A stretch of DNA of 64,000 bases from Rhodobacter maris (GCF_900217815.1 NZ_OBMT01000004.1:124001-188000), one strand, 5' to 3'; positions 1 to 9,947 are shown, counted from the first letter of the stretch. The notes: a model not told the origin generated them from the sequence alone. Numbers and translations: made by a program.

Positions 1-1
1 G

Positions 2-654
<653 letters not shown>

Positions 655-756
655 GAAAAACCACGGCATTGACCCTTGTCGGTTCCGCAATCGCATCGAG
701 AGAGAGGCTTGCGCTGCATCGCCCGATTTTGAGCCGGATCGACCTTTCCGATCTGA

Positions 757-2166
757 TCAGCGCCGCACCCGCAGCATGCCGCCCCCGGCATCGCGCGCGA
801 GGCGCGCGAAAATCGGCGCAGAGAGCATCGCCACCGCCGCGACCATCCCGAACACCGGGGCGAAATCTGGCGCCTCGAGCACGGCATGCCCGCTCAGCCT
901 CTGCGTACCCGTCAAACCGAAGGCCGCGAGGGTGATGCCGATCGAGCCCGAAAGCTGTTGCAGAACCGAGGTGAAGGAAGTGGCCGAACTCATCCGCTCG
1001 GCGGGCACCTCCGCATAAGCGATGGCGTTGATCGCGGTGAATTGCAGCGACCAGCCGACCCCGGCAACAAACAGCGGCACCACGATCAGCACCCAGGGTG
1101 TGGTGGCGGTAAACGCGATCGGCAAGAGCATCAGCGCCGAGGAAATCACCGCATTGGCGAGCAGCACGCGGCGAAAGCCGAACCGGTCGAGGATCGGTTT
1201 GGCGACGAATTTCATCGTCATCGCGCCGAGCCCCGAGGCGAAGGTCAGCGCGCCCGACTGGAACGGGGTCATCGCGAAGCCGAGCTGGAAGAGCAGCGGC
1301 AACAGGAACGGCCGCGCCCCGGCGCCGATGCGGAACAGGGTGCCCCCCAGCGCGGCAATACGGAAGGTGGGGATGCGCAGGAGGCCAAGATCGACGAGCG
1401 GTTCCTCGACCCGCCCCGCATGCACGACATAGGCGGCGACAAGCGCGATGCCGCCGAGGGTGAACCCTGCAATCAAGAGCGGCACGGAGAGGTCGAGCCC
1501 CGCCAGTGTCACCCCGGTCAGCAGCGTGCCCAGGCCGGGGCCGAGCAGCAGAAAGCCGCGCAGATCGAAGCGACGCCGGGTCTCGGCGGTGATCTGCGGC
1601 ACGAACAAAGTCACCAGCACGAGGCCGAGCGCGGCGATGGGCAGGTTTATCCAGAAGATCCAGCGCCAGTCCCAATATGTGGTGATGAAGCCGCCCAGAA
1701 GCGGCCCCAGCACCGGCCCGATCAACGCGGGCACGGTAAGCCAGGCGAGCGCATTGACGAGTTCGGCGCGCGGCGTCGTGCGCAGCACGATCAACCGTCC
1801 GACCGGCACCATCATCGACCCGCCGATGCCCTGCAGCACGCGCGCGGCGACCAGCCCGGCCAGCGTATCCGCCGCGCCGCAGGCGATCGAGCCCGCCGCA
1901 AAGACCCCGATGGCGAGGCGAAAGATCGGCCGCGCGCCGAAGCGGTCGGCGGCCCAGCCCGAGGCCGGAATGAAGATGGCGAGCGCCAGCATATAGGAGG
2001 TCAGCGCGAGTTTGAGGTGGATCGGCGAAGTGCCGAGGTCGCGGGCGATCTGCGGCAAGGACGTCGAGATCACATTGGCGTCGAGCGTCTCCATCAAAAG
2101 CGCGACGGCGACGATCAACGGCATCAGCCGCGCCCGGATCAGCGAACGCAGCGCGGCCCGGGTCAT
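757..2166 (-). CDS. MFS multidrug efflux transporter, DHA2 (EmrB/QacA) type
   Basis: A 469-residue hydrophobic protein with about 14 predicted membrane spans, the usual number for the DHA2 drug:H+ antiporter family. Family marks include 'METLDANVISTSLPQIARDL' in the first span region, the cytoplasmic loop motif GWAADRFGAR, the 'ARVLQGIGGSMMVPVGR' segment and 'GPVLGPLLGGF' (motif C, typical of exporters). It should export small hydrophobic compounds using the proton gradient. It is transcribed alone, away from the VOC gene; no regulator is adjacent. Substrate cannot be read from the sequence. Confidence 0.85.
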   Translation of the reverse strand: MTRAALRSLIRARLMPLIVAVALLMETLDANVISTSLPQIARDLGTSPIHLKLALTSYMLALAIFIPASGWAADRFGARPIFRLAIGVFAAGSIACGAADTLAGLVAARVLQGIGGSMMVPVGRLIVLRTTPRAELVNALAWLTVPALIGPVLGPLLGGFITTYWDWRWIFWINLPIAALGLVLVTLFVPQITAETRRRFDLRGFLLLGPGLGTLLTGVTLAGLDLSVPLLIAGFTLGGIALVAAYVVHAGRVEEPLVDLGLLRIPTFRIAALGGTLFRIGAGARPFLLPLLFQLGFAMTPFQSGALTFASGLGAMTMKFVAKPILDRFGFRRVLLANAVISSALMLLPIAFTATTPWVLIVVPLFVAGVGWSLQFTAINAIAYAEVPAERMSSATSFTSVLQQLSGSIGITLAAFGLTGTQRLSGHAVLEAPDFAPVFGMVAAVAMLSAPIFARLARDAGGGMLRVRR

Positions 2167-2561
2167 TCGCGGAAGTCCATGGCAAGAGGCGGATCTGGGA
2201 GGAAGCTTGTCATGGTCGTCTCGTCGTCTGATGCGGCTTTCCGCGTATCCGGCCTGTCTAGCCCCCTCCGCTCCGGTACGAAATGGCTAATTCCGGTCGC
2301 GGCACGATGCCTCTTCGGGGCCGCCGCGGGCCTCAAACACGAGGGCATTGGGAGCCTCTTGAAGGGCAATTGCCGCATCTTTCAGGGCACGAATGCGGCG
2401 CCAGAAATGATTTTCATTATATTACAAATATTTGCCTCCTAACGGCCTCTGAAGGCCGCGGATTACGGCAAGCCTCCAGGGCGCGTCAGCCCCTCCCGCC
2501 CGGGCCCGGCCTCCGAGCCCGGCGTCATTGCCTTGTCACGCCAATCGGGTAAGCTGGCTTC
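2167..2561. promoter_or_regulatory. Intergenic region with AT-rich palindromes between divergent genes
   Basis: About 395 bases separate the MFS gene (leftward) from the VOC gene (rightward). I see no convincing gene. Near the middle is a conspicuously AT-rich patch with two perfect inverted repeats: AATGA-TTT-TCATT at 2406-2418 and CAAATATTTG at 2425-2434. They look like operator half-sites, and the first resembles part of a Fur-type box, but the regulator is not known. Promoters for both flanking genes must lie here. Confidence 0.35.
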
Positions 2562-3107
2562 ATGCGGGGACGTGGCGTGAACCATATCGAGCTTTCGGTG
2601 CTCGACTACGAGGCCTCGGTGGCGTTTTACGATGCGCTGTTCGGCTGGCTCGGCTACATGAGCTTCTCGACGCTCGATATCGGCTACCGCTCCACCTATT
2701 ACATGGCCGCGAAACCCTTTCCGCACAGCTACATCGGGCTGCAACCGGCGCATTCAGGCACAAAGATCGACTTTGCCGCACGCCCGGTGGGGCTGCATCA
2801 TCTGGCCCTTTGGGCACGCTCGCGCGCCGAGGTCAAGGCTTTCCATACCGAGTTCTTGCTGCCCCACGGGCTTGTGGTCACCGATGCACCCAAAGCCTAT
2901 GATCTTTATGCGCCGGGCTATTATGCCGTTTTCTTCGATGATCCGATCAATGGATTCCATCTGGAATTGGCGCATATTCCCCGCATCGCCCCCCCGGCCG
3001 CCTATTGGCGCTGGTGGCGTGCGATGAAGGCGGAGGAGCGCCACCATCCCGACTGGGGCTCGATCTTCCGCAAGGGGATGCGCGAGTTGCCACGGCGCGG
3101 CCCATAG
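2562..3107 (+). CDS. VOC-family (glyoxalase/dioxygenase fold) protein
   Basis: A 181-residue protein with the vicinal oxygen chelate fold pattern: the opening 'VNHIELSVLDYEASVAFYDALFGWLGY' is a beta-alpha-beta module with a metal-ligand His, 'GLHHLALWARSRAEVKAFH' starts the second module, and 'YYAVFFDDPINGFHLELAHIP' ends with the usual His/Glu ligand region. Family members isomerise, dioxygenate or bind small molecules such as methylglyoxal adducts or antibiotics. The C-terminus carries an extra Trp-rich, basic tail (about residues 145-181). The substrate is unknown. It is followed by a hairpin terminator. Confidence 0.75.
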   Translation: MRGRGVNHIELSVLDYEASVAFYDALFGWLGYMSFSTLDIGYRSTYYMAAKPFPHSYIGLQPAHSGTKIDFAARPVGLHHLALWARSRAEVKAFHTEFLLPHGLVVTDAPKAYDLYAPGYYAVFFDDPINGFHLELAHIPRIAPPAAYWRWWRAMKAEERHHPDWGSIFRKGMRELPRRGP

Positions 3108-3120
3108 GCCGAGCATGCAA

Positions 3121-3142
3121 AAGGCCGCCCGGGGGCGGCCTT
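3121..3142. terminator. Hairpin between convergent genes
   Basis: A perfect inverted repeat, AAGGCCGCCC and GGGCGGCCTT around a two-base centre, lies between the stop of the VOC gene (3107) and the stop of the leftward membrane-protein gene (3165). On the minus strand it is followed by TTTTGC, so it could terminate both transcripts. Confidence 0.6.
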
Positions 3143-3164
3143 GCAGGGTTTGCAGGGATCGTGC

Positions 3165-3632
3165 TTATGCAGCTACCGGAGTTCCGGCCTTGGCGGCGGC
3201 CTTCGCCTTTTCCTTGGCTTTCTTCTTCGCCCGCGCGCGCGAGCGGTTGATCGCCACGAACATGCTCATCACCAGCGCCGCCGAAACCGCCTCGACCAGC
3301 GTCGCCGGAACGACGAGTTGCAGCATCTCGGTCGACATCATGTTGATGTTGCCGAGCGCCACGAACGTCAGCCCGAACACCATGAACCACGAGATCAGGC
3401 CCGCGAAGATACCGCCGAAGCGGGCAAGCAACATGCGCAGCGTGAGCGCGTAAACAAGCGCCCAGCCCGCCCAGACCAGCATCTGCATCGGCGTGCCGGG
3501 GAACTCCGTCCCCAGAGCGCTGAAATAGTCTTCCCACTCGGCCTTGAGCCAGTAGGCATTGATGCCGAATTCGCAGGCGGAGATCCACATCCACCCCGCG
3601 ACGATCGGCGTCAGACTCGATTTAAGACCCAT
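3165..3632 (-). CDS. Small four-span membrane protein with Lys/Ala-rich tail
   Basis: This 155-residue protein has about four hydrophobic spans (first around residues 8-25, last around 105-125) and then a very basic, low-complexity tail of Arg, Lys and Ala repeats from about residue 128 to the end, probably cytoplasmic. I do not recognise a named family. The tail could bind nucleic acid or acidic lipids, but this is only inference. It is a single gene transcribed away from the sulfate-activation gene, with a hairpin after its stop. The start ATG at 3632 has a GGGGGAA-type ribosome site upstream. Confidence 0.6.
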   Translation of the reverse strand: MGLKSSLTPIVAGWMWISACEFGINAYWLKAEWEDYFSALGTEFPGTPMQMLVWAGWALVYALTLRMLLARFGGIFAGLISWFMVFGLTFVALGNINMMSTEMLQLVVPATLVEAVSAALVMSMFVAINRSRARAKKKAKEKAKAAAKAGTPVAA

Positions 3633-3867
3633 GACTTCCCCCTAGAATGAAAAAATTGTTCCCACGATAGCACTGCACCGGTCCGCAACAAACGGCGTGC
3701 TTTGACGCAGTTTGCAGAAACTCATTCTGCGCCGCGGCAATTTCACGTCATAGCCGTCTCTTTTGCGCCATTTACCGTGCTTTCACTTGAAAAACCCTGT
3801 CAATGCGGGCAAATCGCGGCGCAAGCGCCTTGGCGCGTTGATGTTGTATTCGAAAGCAGGCCCTGCG

Positions 3868-5574
3868 ATGACCCTTCCCAACCTCGCTCCCATTCCGGAG
3901 CTTTACGTTTCTCACGAATCTGCGCTCAAGCTGAAGGTCGAAGCCGCCACCCTGCCATCCTGGGATCTCACGGCGCGCCAGATCTGCGACCTCGAACTGC
4001 TGATGAATGGCGGGTTCTCGCCCCTCAAAGGCTTTCTGAGCGAGGCGGATTACAATGGCGTCGTCGACAACATGCGGCTGGCCGATGGCACGCTCTGGCC
4101 GATGCCGATCACGCTCGATGTGAGCGAGAAATTCGCCGAAGGCATCGCCCCCGGTCAGGATATTGCGCTGCGCGACCAGGAAGGCGTGATTCTCGCCATC
4201 CTCTCGGTCACCGACAAATGGGAGCCGAACAAGGCGAAAGAAGCCGAAAACGTGTTCGGCGCCGACGACCTCGCCCATCCGGCGGTGAATTACTTGCACC
4301 ATACCGCGGGCAAGATCTATCTCGGCGGTCCGGTGACCGGCATCCAGCAGCCCGTGCACTACGATTTCAAGGCCCGCCGCGACACGCCCAACGAGCTGCG
4401 CGCCTATTTCCGCAAGCTCGGCTGGCGCAAGATCGTCGCTTTCCAGACCCGCAACCCGCTGCACCGCGCGCATCAGGAACTGACCTTCCGCGCCGCCCGC
4501 GAAGCGGAGGCGAACCTGCTCATCCACCCCGTCGTCGGCATGACCAAGCCGGGCGATGTGGACCATTTCACCCGTGTGCGCTGCTATGAGGCGGTGCTCG
4601 ACAAATATCCGCAATCGACCACGACGATGAGCCTTCTGAACCTCGCGATGCGCATGGCCGGCCCCCGCGAAGCGGTCTGGCACGGGCTCATCCGCAAGAA
4701 CCATGGTTGCACCCATTTCATCGTCGGGCGCGACCATGCCGGTCCGGGCAAGAACTCCGAGGGCAAGGATTTCTACGGCCCCTATGATGCGCAGGATCTC
4801 TTCAAGCAATATGAGGCGGAAATCGGCCTGACCATGGTCGACTTCAAGCACATGGTCTATGTGCAGGAACGCGCAAGCTATTTCCCGGCAAACGAAGTGC
4901 CCGAAGGCTGCACCGTGCTCGATATTTCGGGCACCGAACTGCGCCGCCGCCTGCGCGAAGGGCTCGACATTCCGGAGTGGTTCTCCTTCCCGGAAGTGGT
5001 GTCCGAGCTGCGCCGCACCTCGCCGCCGCGCGCCAAACAGGGCTTCACCGTATTCTTCACCGGGCTTTCCGGCTCGGGCAAGTCGACCATCGCCAACGCG
5101 CTGATGGTGAAGCTGATGGAGATGGGCGGGCGCCCGGTGACGCTGCTTGACGGCGATGTGGTGCGCAAGCATCTCTCCTCGGAACTCGGCTTCTCGAAAG
5201 AGCACCGTGACATCAACATCAAGCGCATCGGCTATGTGGCGTCGGAAATCACCAAGAACGGCGGCATCGCGATCTGTGCGCCGATCGCCCCCTATACGGC
5301 CACCCGGCGTGCCGTGCGCGAGATGATCGAGGCTTACGGCGCTTTCGTCGAAGTGCATGTCGCCACGCCGATCGAGGAATGCGAGGCGCGCGACCGCAAG
5401 GGGCTCTACAAGCTCGCCCGCGAAGGCAAGATCAAGGAATTCACCGGCATTTCCGACCCCTATGAAGTGCCCGGCAACCCCGAACTGGCCGTCGACACGA
5501 CCGGTGTCGATGTCGACCACTGCGCGCATCAGGTGATCCTGAAGCTCGAGTCGATGGGCCTGATCAAGGGCTGA
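3868..5574 (+). CDS. Bifunctional sulfate adenylyltransferase / adenylylsulfate kinase
   Basis: This 568-residue cytoplasmic enzyme activates sulfate to APS and then phosphorylates it to PAPS for assimilation or sulfation. The ATP sulfurylase part (about residues 1-380) has the nucleotide-binding motif [12 protein letters not shown] at 193-204 and GRDHAG at 287-292. The C-terminal APS kinase has the P-loop GLSGSGKS at 399-406 and '[16 protein letters not shown]' after it. I chose ATG 3868 because the conserved family start '[13 protein letters not shown]' begins there; an open frame continues 35 codons upstream without family resemblance. No cysDN-type genes are adjacent, so this fused route may be the main one. 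Confidence 0.93.
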   Translation: MTLPNLAPIPELYVSHESALKLKVEAATLPSWDLTARQICDLELLMNGGFSPLKGFLSEADYNGVVDNMRLADGTLWPMPITLDVSEKFAEGIAPGQDIALRDQEGVILAILSVTDKWEPNKAKEAENVFGADDLAHPAVNYLHHTAGKIYLGGPVTGIQQPVHYDFKARRDTPNELRAYFRKLGWRKIVAFQTRNPLHRAHQELTFRAAREAEANLLIHPVVGMTKPGDVDHFTRVRCYEAVLDKYPQSTTTMSLLNLAMRMAGPREAVWHGLIRKNHGCTHFIVGRDHAGPGKNSEGKDFYGPYDAQDLFKQYEAEIGLTMVDFKHMVYVQERASYFPANEVPEGCTVLDISGTELRRRLREGLDIPEWFSFPEVVSELRRTSPPRAKQGFTVFFTGLSGSGKSTIANALMVKLMEMGGRPVTLLDGDVVRKHLSSELGFSKEHRDINIKRIGYVASEITKNGGIAICAPIAPYTATRRAVREMIEAYGAFVEVHVATPIEECEARDRKGLYKLAREGKIKEFTGISDPYEVPGNPELAVDTTGVDVDHCAHQVILKLESMGLIKG

Positions 5575-5594
5575 ACCGGTCAGCCAGGAAACAA

Positions 5595-5617
5595 AAGGGG
5601 CGCCTCGTGCGCCCCTT
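5595..5617 (+). terminator. Rho-independent-type terminator after sulfate activation gene
   Basis: A nine-base stem AAGGGGCGC / GCGCCCCTT with a five-base loop, 20 bases after the stop codon of the sulfurylase/kinase gene. The downstream T-run is weak. It lies just before the convergent DUF1150 gene. Confidence 0.65.
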
Positions 5618-5662
5618 GCTCATTCCGGGGTCGGTCGGGCGTGGCAGACGCCCCAGCGCACG

Positions 5663-5893
5663 TTAGTGCACGCTCAACGCCACCGCCTCGTTGGCGCGCG
5701 CCAGATGAAAGGCCATCCAGCGATCCTTCACCAGCGCCAGCCGCTCGCCATTCGCGGCATGAAGCGCATAGATCCGCGTTGCCCCGCCCGCCTGAGCGCG
5801 AATGTCTTCGGGCAGGTCCGAGACGGCGACCGGCCGCACATAAAGGATGCGCTCCTCCCCCATCTCCGGGCCGAAATCGAATTTATGGTTCAT
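5663..5893 (-). CDS. DUF1150-family protein
   Basis: A 76-residue protein matching the alphaproteobacterial DUF1150 family: 'ILYVRPVAVSDLPEDIRAQA', 'IYALHAANGERLALVKDR' and a final 'ANEAVALSVH' are family hallmarks. Its biochemical role is unknown. It commonly follows a small heat-shock gene, as here, where the upstream hsp20 stop is only 14 bases away. ATG 5893 is preferred because GGGGGAT precedes it; the longer frame would need a TTG codon. Confidence 0.8.
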   Translation of the reverse strand: MNHKFDFGPEMGEERILYVRPVAVSDLPEDIRAQAGGATRIYALHAANGERLALVKDRWMAFHLARANEAVALSVH

Positions 5894-5907
5894 CTCATAT
5901 CCCCCAC

Positions 5908-6318
5908 TCAACGTTTGCGGATCGGAATTGTCTGCACCACCGGCTCGGGCTGGGCCCGTTTCAGATCAACATGCAGCAGGCCGTTCTCGAGCCCCGCTCC
6001 CGACACCTCGACGCCATCGGCCAGCACAAAACTGCGCTGGAAGGCGCGCGCGGCAATGCCGCGATGCAGAAAGACCCGTTCGGCGCCCTCGTCGGCCTGA
6101 CGACCGCGAATCACCAGCGCGCGATCTTCCATGGTGATCGCAAGATCAGCCTCGGCAAAACCGGCCACGGCAAGCGTGATGCGGAATTCGTCAGGCCCGG
6201 ATTGCTCGATATTGTAAGGGGGATAGGCGTCGGAGGATTTTGCGGTCCGCTCGACGAGGCGTTCGAGTTGATCGAACCCCAGTAGATAAGGATGTGCGCC
6301 GAAGCTCAGTTTCGTCAT
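5908..6318 (-). CDS. Hsp20-family small heat-shock protein (IbpA-like)
   Basis: A 136-residue alpha-crystallin-type chaperone that holds unfolding proteins in the cytoplasm. The start 'MTKLSFGAHPYLLGFDQLERL' and the core 'YPPYNIEQSGPDEFRITLAV', 'VIRGRQ', 'FLHRGIAARAFQRSF' and 'LENGLLHVDLKR' are class A IbpA-like signatures; the terminal IPIRKR supplies the I-x-I oligomerisation motif. It is first in an operon with the DUF1150 gene. An RpoH-like promoter lies about 70 bases upstream. ATG 6318 is set by the conserved N-terminus. It is a paralogue of the gene at 32009-32491. Confidence 0.92.
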   Translation of the reverse strand: MTKLSFGAHPYLLGFDQLERLVERTAKSSDAYPPYNIEQSGPDEFRITLAVAGFAEADLAITMEDRALVIRGRQADEGAERVFLHRGIAARAFQRSFVLADGVEVSGAGLENGLLHVDLKRAQPEPVVQTIPIRKR

Positions 6319-6384
6319 CTGGCAAGCCCTTTGGAAAGCGACGTGCGAAGCAGGGCCCCGCGGTGCGGCAGCCCGATGCAGACG

Positions 6385-6412
6385 ATATGGGGTCTGAAGC
6401 GACGGGTGCAAG
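6385..6412 (-). promoter_or_regulatory. RpoH (sigma-32)-type heat-shock promoter of hsp20-DUF1150
   Basis: Read on the minus strand: CTTGCA (-35) at 6412-6407, a 14-base spacer, then CCCCATAT (-10) at 6392-6385. This closely fits the known RpoH consensus CTTGAA / CCCCATnT. Transcription would start near 6378 and give a leader of about 60 bases before the hsp20 start. Confidence 0.75.
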
Positions 6413-6548
6413 AGGGGGCAGGCCGGCAAGACGGTTGAAATTTTCCCCGCAACCGCAAGTTATCGCTATACTTCGGGAATTCCGGAGCGACTCGCGCGCG
6501 CCCGGAACGTGATCCAAGACCCCTGTCACAACAGTTCCGGAACCCGCC

Positions 6549-6779
6549 ATGAATGCCCATAGCGACACGCCGCTGGAGATGAACCCGGAAGATGTGATGC
6601 GGGTGAAGCTTGAGGTGTTGCGCCGGGAGCATCGTGACCTCGATGAGGCGATCACCGCGCTGATCGCCGCGGCGCACCCCGACCAGTTGCGTCTGGTACG
6701 GCTGAAAAAGCAGAAGCTGTCGCTCAAGGACCAGATCGCCCGGATCGAAGACCGCCTCACCCCCGATATCATCGCCTGA
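6549..6779 (+). CDS. DUF465 (YdcH-type) small protein
   Basis: A 76-residue, highly charged helical protein. The second half 'LRLVRLKKQKLSLKDQIARIED' matches the DUF465/YdcH family, which is a short coiled-coil hairpin of unknown function, frequent in alphaproteobacteria. The first half, with 'LRREHRDLDEAI', fits the same family. It is divergent from the hsp20 operon and lies about 70 bases ahead of purE. A small palindrome GTTCCGGAAC (6534-6543) precedes the start. Confidence 0.8.
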   Translation: MNAHSDTPLEMNPEDVMRVKLEVLRREHRDLDEAITALIAAAHPDQLRLVRLKKQKLSLKDQIARIEDRLTPDIIA

Positions 6780-6851
6780 GCGGGTCCGCACAACCGCTTG
6801 CCCCCGCAAACCGGCCGCCTATAGTGCCGGTTCCGAAATTTGGGGGGCCGA

Positions 6852-7337
6852 ATGGGCGTGAAAGTGGGAATCATCATGGGCAGCCAGTCCGACTGGGCGA
6901 CCATGCGCGAAGCGGCGACGGTGCTCGACGAGCTGGGCGTGCCCTACGAGAAAAAGATCGTCTCGGCGCATCGCACCCCTGACCGGCTCTGGGCCTATGG
7001 CAAATCCGCCGTCGACCGCGGCCTTCAGGTCATCATCGCGGGCGCGGGCGGCGCCGCGCATCTGCCCGGCATGATGGCCTCGAAAACCCGTGTCCCGGTG
7101 GTGGGCGTGCCGGTGCAGACCCGCGCGCTCTCGGGCGTCGACAGCCTCTATTCGATCGTGCAGATGCCCAAGGGGTTCCCGGTGGCCACGATGGCAATCG
7201 GCGCGGCAGGCGCGGCCAATGCCGGGCTGATGGCCGCGGGTATCCTCGCGTTGCAGGACGCCGAGCTTGCCGCAAGGCTCGATGCGTGGCGCGCCGCCCT
7301 CTCCGCCTCGATCCCCGATGAGCCGCAGGATGAGTGA
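6852..7337 (+). CDS. purE: N5-carboxyaminoimidazole ribonucleotide mutase
   Basis: A 161-residue PurE enzyme that converts N5-CAIR to CAIR in purine synthesis. GSQSDW at residues 10-15, SAHRTP at 38-43 (catalytic His40) and '[12 protein letters not shown]' from residue 63 are the substrate-binding motifs. ATG 6852 follows a GGGGGG ribosome site; a TTG four codons upstream in the same frame is less likely. It overlaps purK by eight bases, so the two subunits of the two-step N5-CAIR route are coupled. Confidence 0.95.
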   Translation: MGVKVGIIMGSQSDWATMREAATVLDELGVPYEKKIVSAHRTPDRLWAYGKSAVDRGLQVIIAGAGGAAHLPGMMASKTRVPVVGVPVQTRALSGVDSLYSIVQMPKGFPVATMAIGAAGAANAGLMAAGILALQDAELAARLDAWRAALSASIPDEPQDE

Positions 7338-8394
7338 GATGCTGAAACCGGGCGCCACGATCGGCATTCTGGGCGGCGGCCAACTCGGGCGGATGCTCTC
7401 CGTCGCCGCTTCGCGGCTGGGTCTCAAATGCCATATCTACGAGCCCGGCGCGGGCGCCCCCGCGGGGCAGGTGGCCGAACGGATCTTCACCGCACCTTAT
7501 GGAGATACCGGCTGCCTGCGCGCCTTTGCCGAAGGCGTCGATGTCATCACCTACGAGTTCGAAAACATCCCGACCGCAGCGCTCGACCTGCTCGAGAGCT
7601 TGCGCCCGATCCGGCCCGGCCGCCATGCGCTGGCGATCAGCCAGGACCGGATTCTCGAGAAAAGCTTCCTCAACGAAATTGGCCTCACCACCGCCCCCTG
7701 GGCCGAGGTGACAGATGCCGCAAGCCTTGAGGCGGCCATCGCAAGCATCGGCGCGCCCTCGATCCTGAAAACGACGCGCCTTGGCTATGACGGCAAGGGC
7801 CAGGCGCGCATCATGACCCCCGAAGACGCGCCTGCAGCGCTTGCGGCTATGGGCGGCGCCACGGCGGTGCTCGAAGGGTTCGTCGATTTTTCCGCCGAGA
7901 TCTCGGTGATCGCCGCGCGCGGGCTTGATGGTGCGGTGGCCTGCTATGACCCGGGCGAGAATGTGCACCGCGCGGGCATCCTGCATACCACCACGGTACC
8001 CGCAAAGATCCCGCCGTCGCTGCGCTCGGATGCGGTGCTGATCGCCGCGCGAATCCTTAACGCGCTAAATTATGTGGGCGTGCTCGGCGTCGAGCTTTTC
8101 GTGACGCCCGGGGGCCTTCTGGTGAACGAGATCGCACCCCGGGTGCATAATTCGGGCCACTGGACGCAGGCCGGCTGCGCGGTTGACCAGTTCGAGCAGC
8201 ATATCCGAGCCATTGCCGGCTGGCCCTTGGGCGACGGCAGCCGCTATGCCGATGTCGAGATGCTCAACCTGATCGGCGCGGATGTGGCGCGCGTGCCGGA
8301 GTTCGCAAGGGCGAAGAACACGCAGATCCACCTTTACGGCAAGGCCGAGGCGAAGCCCGGCCGCAAGATGGGCCACGTCAACCGCGTGCTGTGA
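7330..8394 (+). CDS. purK: N5-carboxyaminoimidazole ribonucleotide synthase
   Basis: An ATP-grasp enzyme of 354 residues that carboxylates AIR using ATP and bicarbonate; its product goes to PurE. It has the N-terminal nucleotide-fold motif GGGQLGRM at residues 15-22, the 'FENIP' motif, '[11 protein letters not shown]' in the ATP-grasp lid and '[13 protein letters not shown]' near the active site. Start choice: ATG 7330, inside the purE end; ATG 7318 or 7339 are also possible. No terminator is obvious after the stop. Confidence 0.94.
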   Translation: MSEMLKPGATIGILGGGQLGRMLSVAASRLGLKCHIYEPGAGAPAGQVAERIFTAPYGDTGCLRAFAEGVDVITYEFENIPTAALDLLESLRPIRPGRHALAISQDRILEKSFLNEIGLTTAPWAEVTDAASLEAAIASIGAPSILKTTRLGYDGKGQARIMTPEDAPAALAAMGGATAVLEGFVDFSAEISVIAARGLDGAVACYDPGENVHRAGILHTTTVPAKIPPSLRSDAVLIAARILNALNYVGVLGVELFVTPGGLLVNEIAPRVHNSGHWTQAGCAVDQFEQHIRAIAGWPLGDGSRYADVEMLNLIGADVARVPEFARAKNTQIHLYGKAEAKPGRKMGHVNRVL

Positions 8395-8429
8395 AGGCAA
8401 CGCGGGGGACGCGGCCGCGCCGCCCGCCC

Positions 8430-9242
8430 CTAGCTGCGCTCGAGATTGAGCGCAATAAGGTCGGTCACCTGCTCGGCATGGGTCACCGGCAACATATGCC
8501 CGCCACCCGGAATGCAGGCCGTGCCGACATCCGCCATCCGCGCCGCGAGCGCAGTACAGACATCTGCCACGATCGGCGGGCTCTTGTCGCCGTGGACCAG
8601 CATCACCGGCGCCTCGATTCCCTCGATCCCGTCTTCGCGCCAGATCCGCCCCGGATCTTCGAAATTCGCTGCCGAGATGTTGCGGACCATCGGCATCGAG
8701 GCGCAAAACCGCGCGCGCTGATGCTCGGGCAGTGCCGCCCAGGGCACGCCGGCGCCCCACTCGCGCATGAAACCTTTCGCCGCCGCCTCGTAATCGCCGT
8801 CGTCGATCAGCGCCTCGAAATGGTCCTGATGCCCGCGCAGGTCGCGCCATTGCGGGCTTCCCTCGACGGCGCGAAAGAGCACCGGCTCGATCAGCGTGAG
8901 CGAACGCACCGCCTCGGGCGCCCCCACCGCGATGCGCAGCGCGACCGAAGCACCGAAACTGTGGCCGATCAGATCGACGGGACGCGAGATGAAACTTGCC
9001 GCAATCTGTGTCACCAGCCGCTGATAGGCTCCGGGCTCCGGCTCCGGATCCTCCCAGGGCGGGGACTGGCCATGGCCGGGCTGATCGAAGACTGTGACGG
9101 TGAGACGATCGGCGAGCGGGGTAAGCACGGGGGCCCAAAGGCTCGCTGCGCCAAGCGTGCAATGCACCGCCAGCGCCGGGCGCCCCCCCTGCCCGATCTC
9201 ATGCCACCAGATCTGATGCCCCATGCGCCGGTCATGCGCCAT
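8430..9242 (-). CDS. Alpha/beta-fold hydrolase
   Basis: A 270-residue hydrolase with the nucleophile elbow GHSFGAS, the oxyanion-region 'HCTLGAASLW', the 'VFDQPGHGQS' strand-turn and the late 'PGGGHMLPVTHAEQV' His loop. These are the catalytic Ser, acid and His elements of the family. The substrate is unknown; it resembles esterases and lactonases. Its start codon shares a base with the stop of the upstream isomerase gene (TGATG), so they form a two-gene unit that may handle an aromatic or thioester compound. That pathway role is inference. Confidence 0.8.
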   Translation of the reverse strand: MAHDRRMGHQIWWHEIGQGGRPALAVHCTLGAASLWAPVLTPLADRLTVTVFDQPGHGQSPPWEDPEPEPGAYQRLVTQIAASFISRPVDLIGHSFGASVALRIAVGAPEAVRSLTLIEPVLFRAVEGSPQWRDLRGHQDHFEALIDDGDYEAAAKGFMREWGAGVPWAALPEHQRARFCASMPMVRNISAANFEDPGRIWREDGIEGIEAPVMLVHGDKSPPIVADVCTALAARMADVGTACIPGGGHMLPVTHAEQVTDLIALNLERS

Positions 9243-9841
9243 CAGAGGCCCGCCAGATGTGCATCGAGAAAATCGAGCCGGTCCTGCCCCCAGAACCGCT
9301 GGTCACTCTCGCGCACGATGTAGAAAGGCGAACCGAAAACGCCGCGCTCGACCGCCTCCTCGAGGTTCTTTTCATAGGCCATCGCGCCGGTGAAGAGCCC
9401 CGAGGTGACAAGGCCAGGGTCGAACCCGGCGGCTTCGAGCTTTTCGCGCAGCACGTCATCCTCGGCGATGTTGCGTTCTTCGACCCAGACCGCATGCAGG
9501 ATGCCGCGCACGAGCGCGCCGACATCGCCCCCGCCCGCCGCCTGAGCCGCGATCACCGCATAGGAGGCGGGCGCGCCATTGGGCGGATAGCCGACGGGCC
9601 TCAGCACCATCTCCATGCCGAGATGCTTCGACCAGCGCTCAAGCTCCTGCATCCGGTAATCGAGCCGGCTCTGATGGCGCTGCGCGGGCCGCACGCCCCC
9701 GGTGCGATCAAAGAGCGTGAGCAGGTCAAGCGGCTTGTAAGTGAGGCTCGCCCCGTGTTTTGCGGCGATCTGCTCCAGCCGGTCCCCGGCCAGATAGGTC
9801 CAGGGGCTGAAGACAGAGAAAAAGTAATCGATATGCGCCAT
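9242..9841 (-). CDS. 2-hydroxychromene-2-carboxylate isomerase family (DsbA-like, kappa GST type)
   Basis: A 199-residue thioredoxin-fold protein. 'DYFFSVFSPWTYLAGDRL' is the family's active-site start, with Ser/Tyr where DsbA has CxxC, followed by the helical insertion and 'GVFGSPFYIVRESDQRFWGQDRLDFL' at the C-terminus. Family members use glutathione to isomerise hydroxychromene carboxylates in naphthalene-type degradation, but many homologues lie outside such pathways. No aromatic-degradation genes are near. It leads a two-gene unit with the hydrolase downstream. Confidence 0.82.
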   Translation of the reverse strand: MAHIDYFFSVFSPWTYLAGDRLEQIAAKHGASLTYKPLDLLTLFDRTGGVRPAQRHQSRLDYRMQELERWSKHLGMEMVLRPVGYPPNGAPASYAVIAAQAAGGGDVGALVRGILHAVWVEERNIAEDDVLREKLEAAGFDPGLVTSGLFTGAMAYEKNLEEAVERGVFGSPFYIVRESDQRFWGQDRLDFLDAHLAGL

Positions 9842-9947
9842 AGTATCGCTCCCCCGGCTTGCAAGGTTTGCGGGCAGGCTAGCCCGGTGCTAAGGCAGGC
9901 GCAATCCGGCGAATCCTGCCCCGCCGGCGCGCGTGAAAGGACCGAAG

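Noticed and set aside
2406-2421. Assignment of the AT-rich palindrome as a Fur box
   Set aside because: The resemblance is partial, neither neighbour is an iron gene, and alphaproteobacterial Fur/Mur/Irr boxes differ; kept only as an unassigned palindrome.
3763-3867. N-terminal extension of the sulfurylase/kinase
   Set aside because: The 35 upstream codons do not resemble the family and the known N-terminus starts at ATG 3868.
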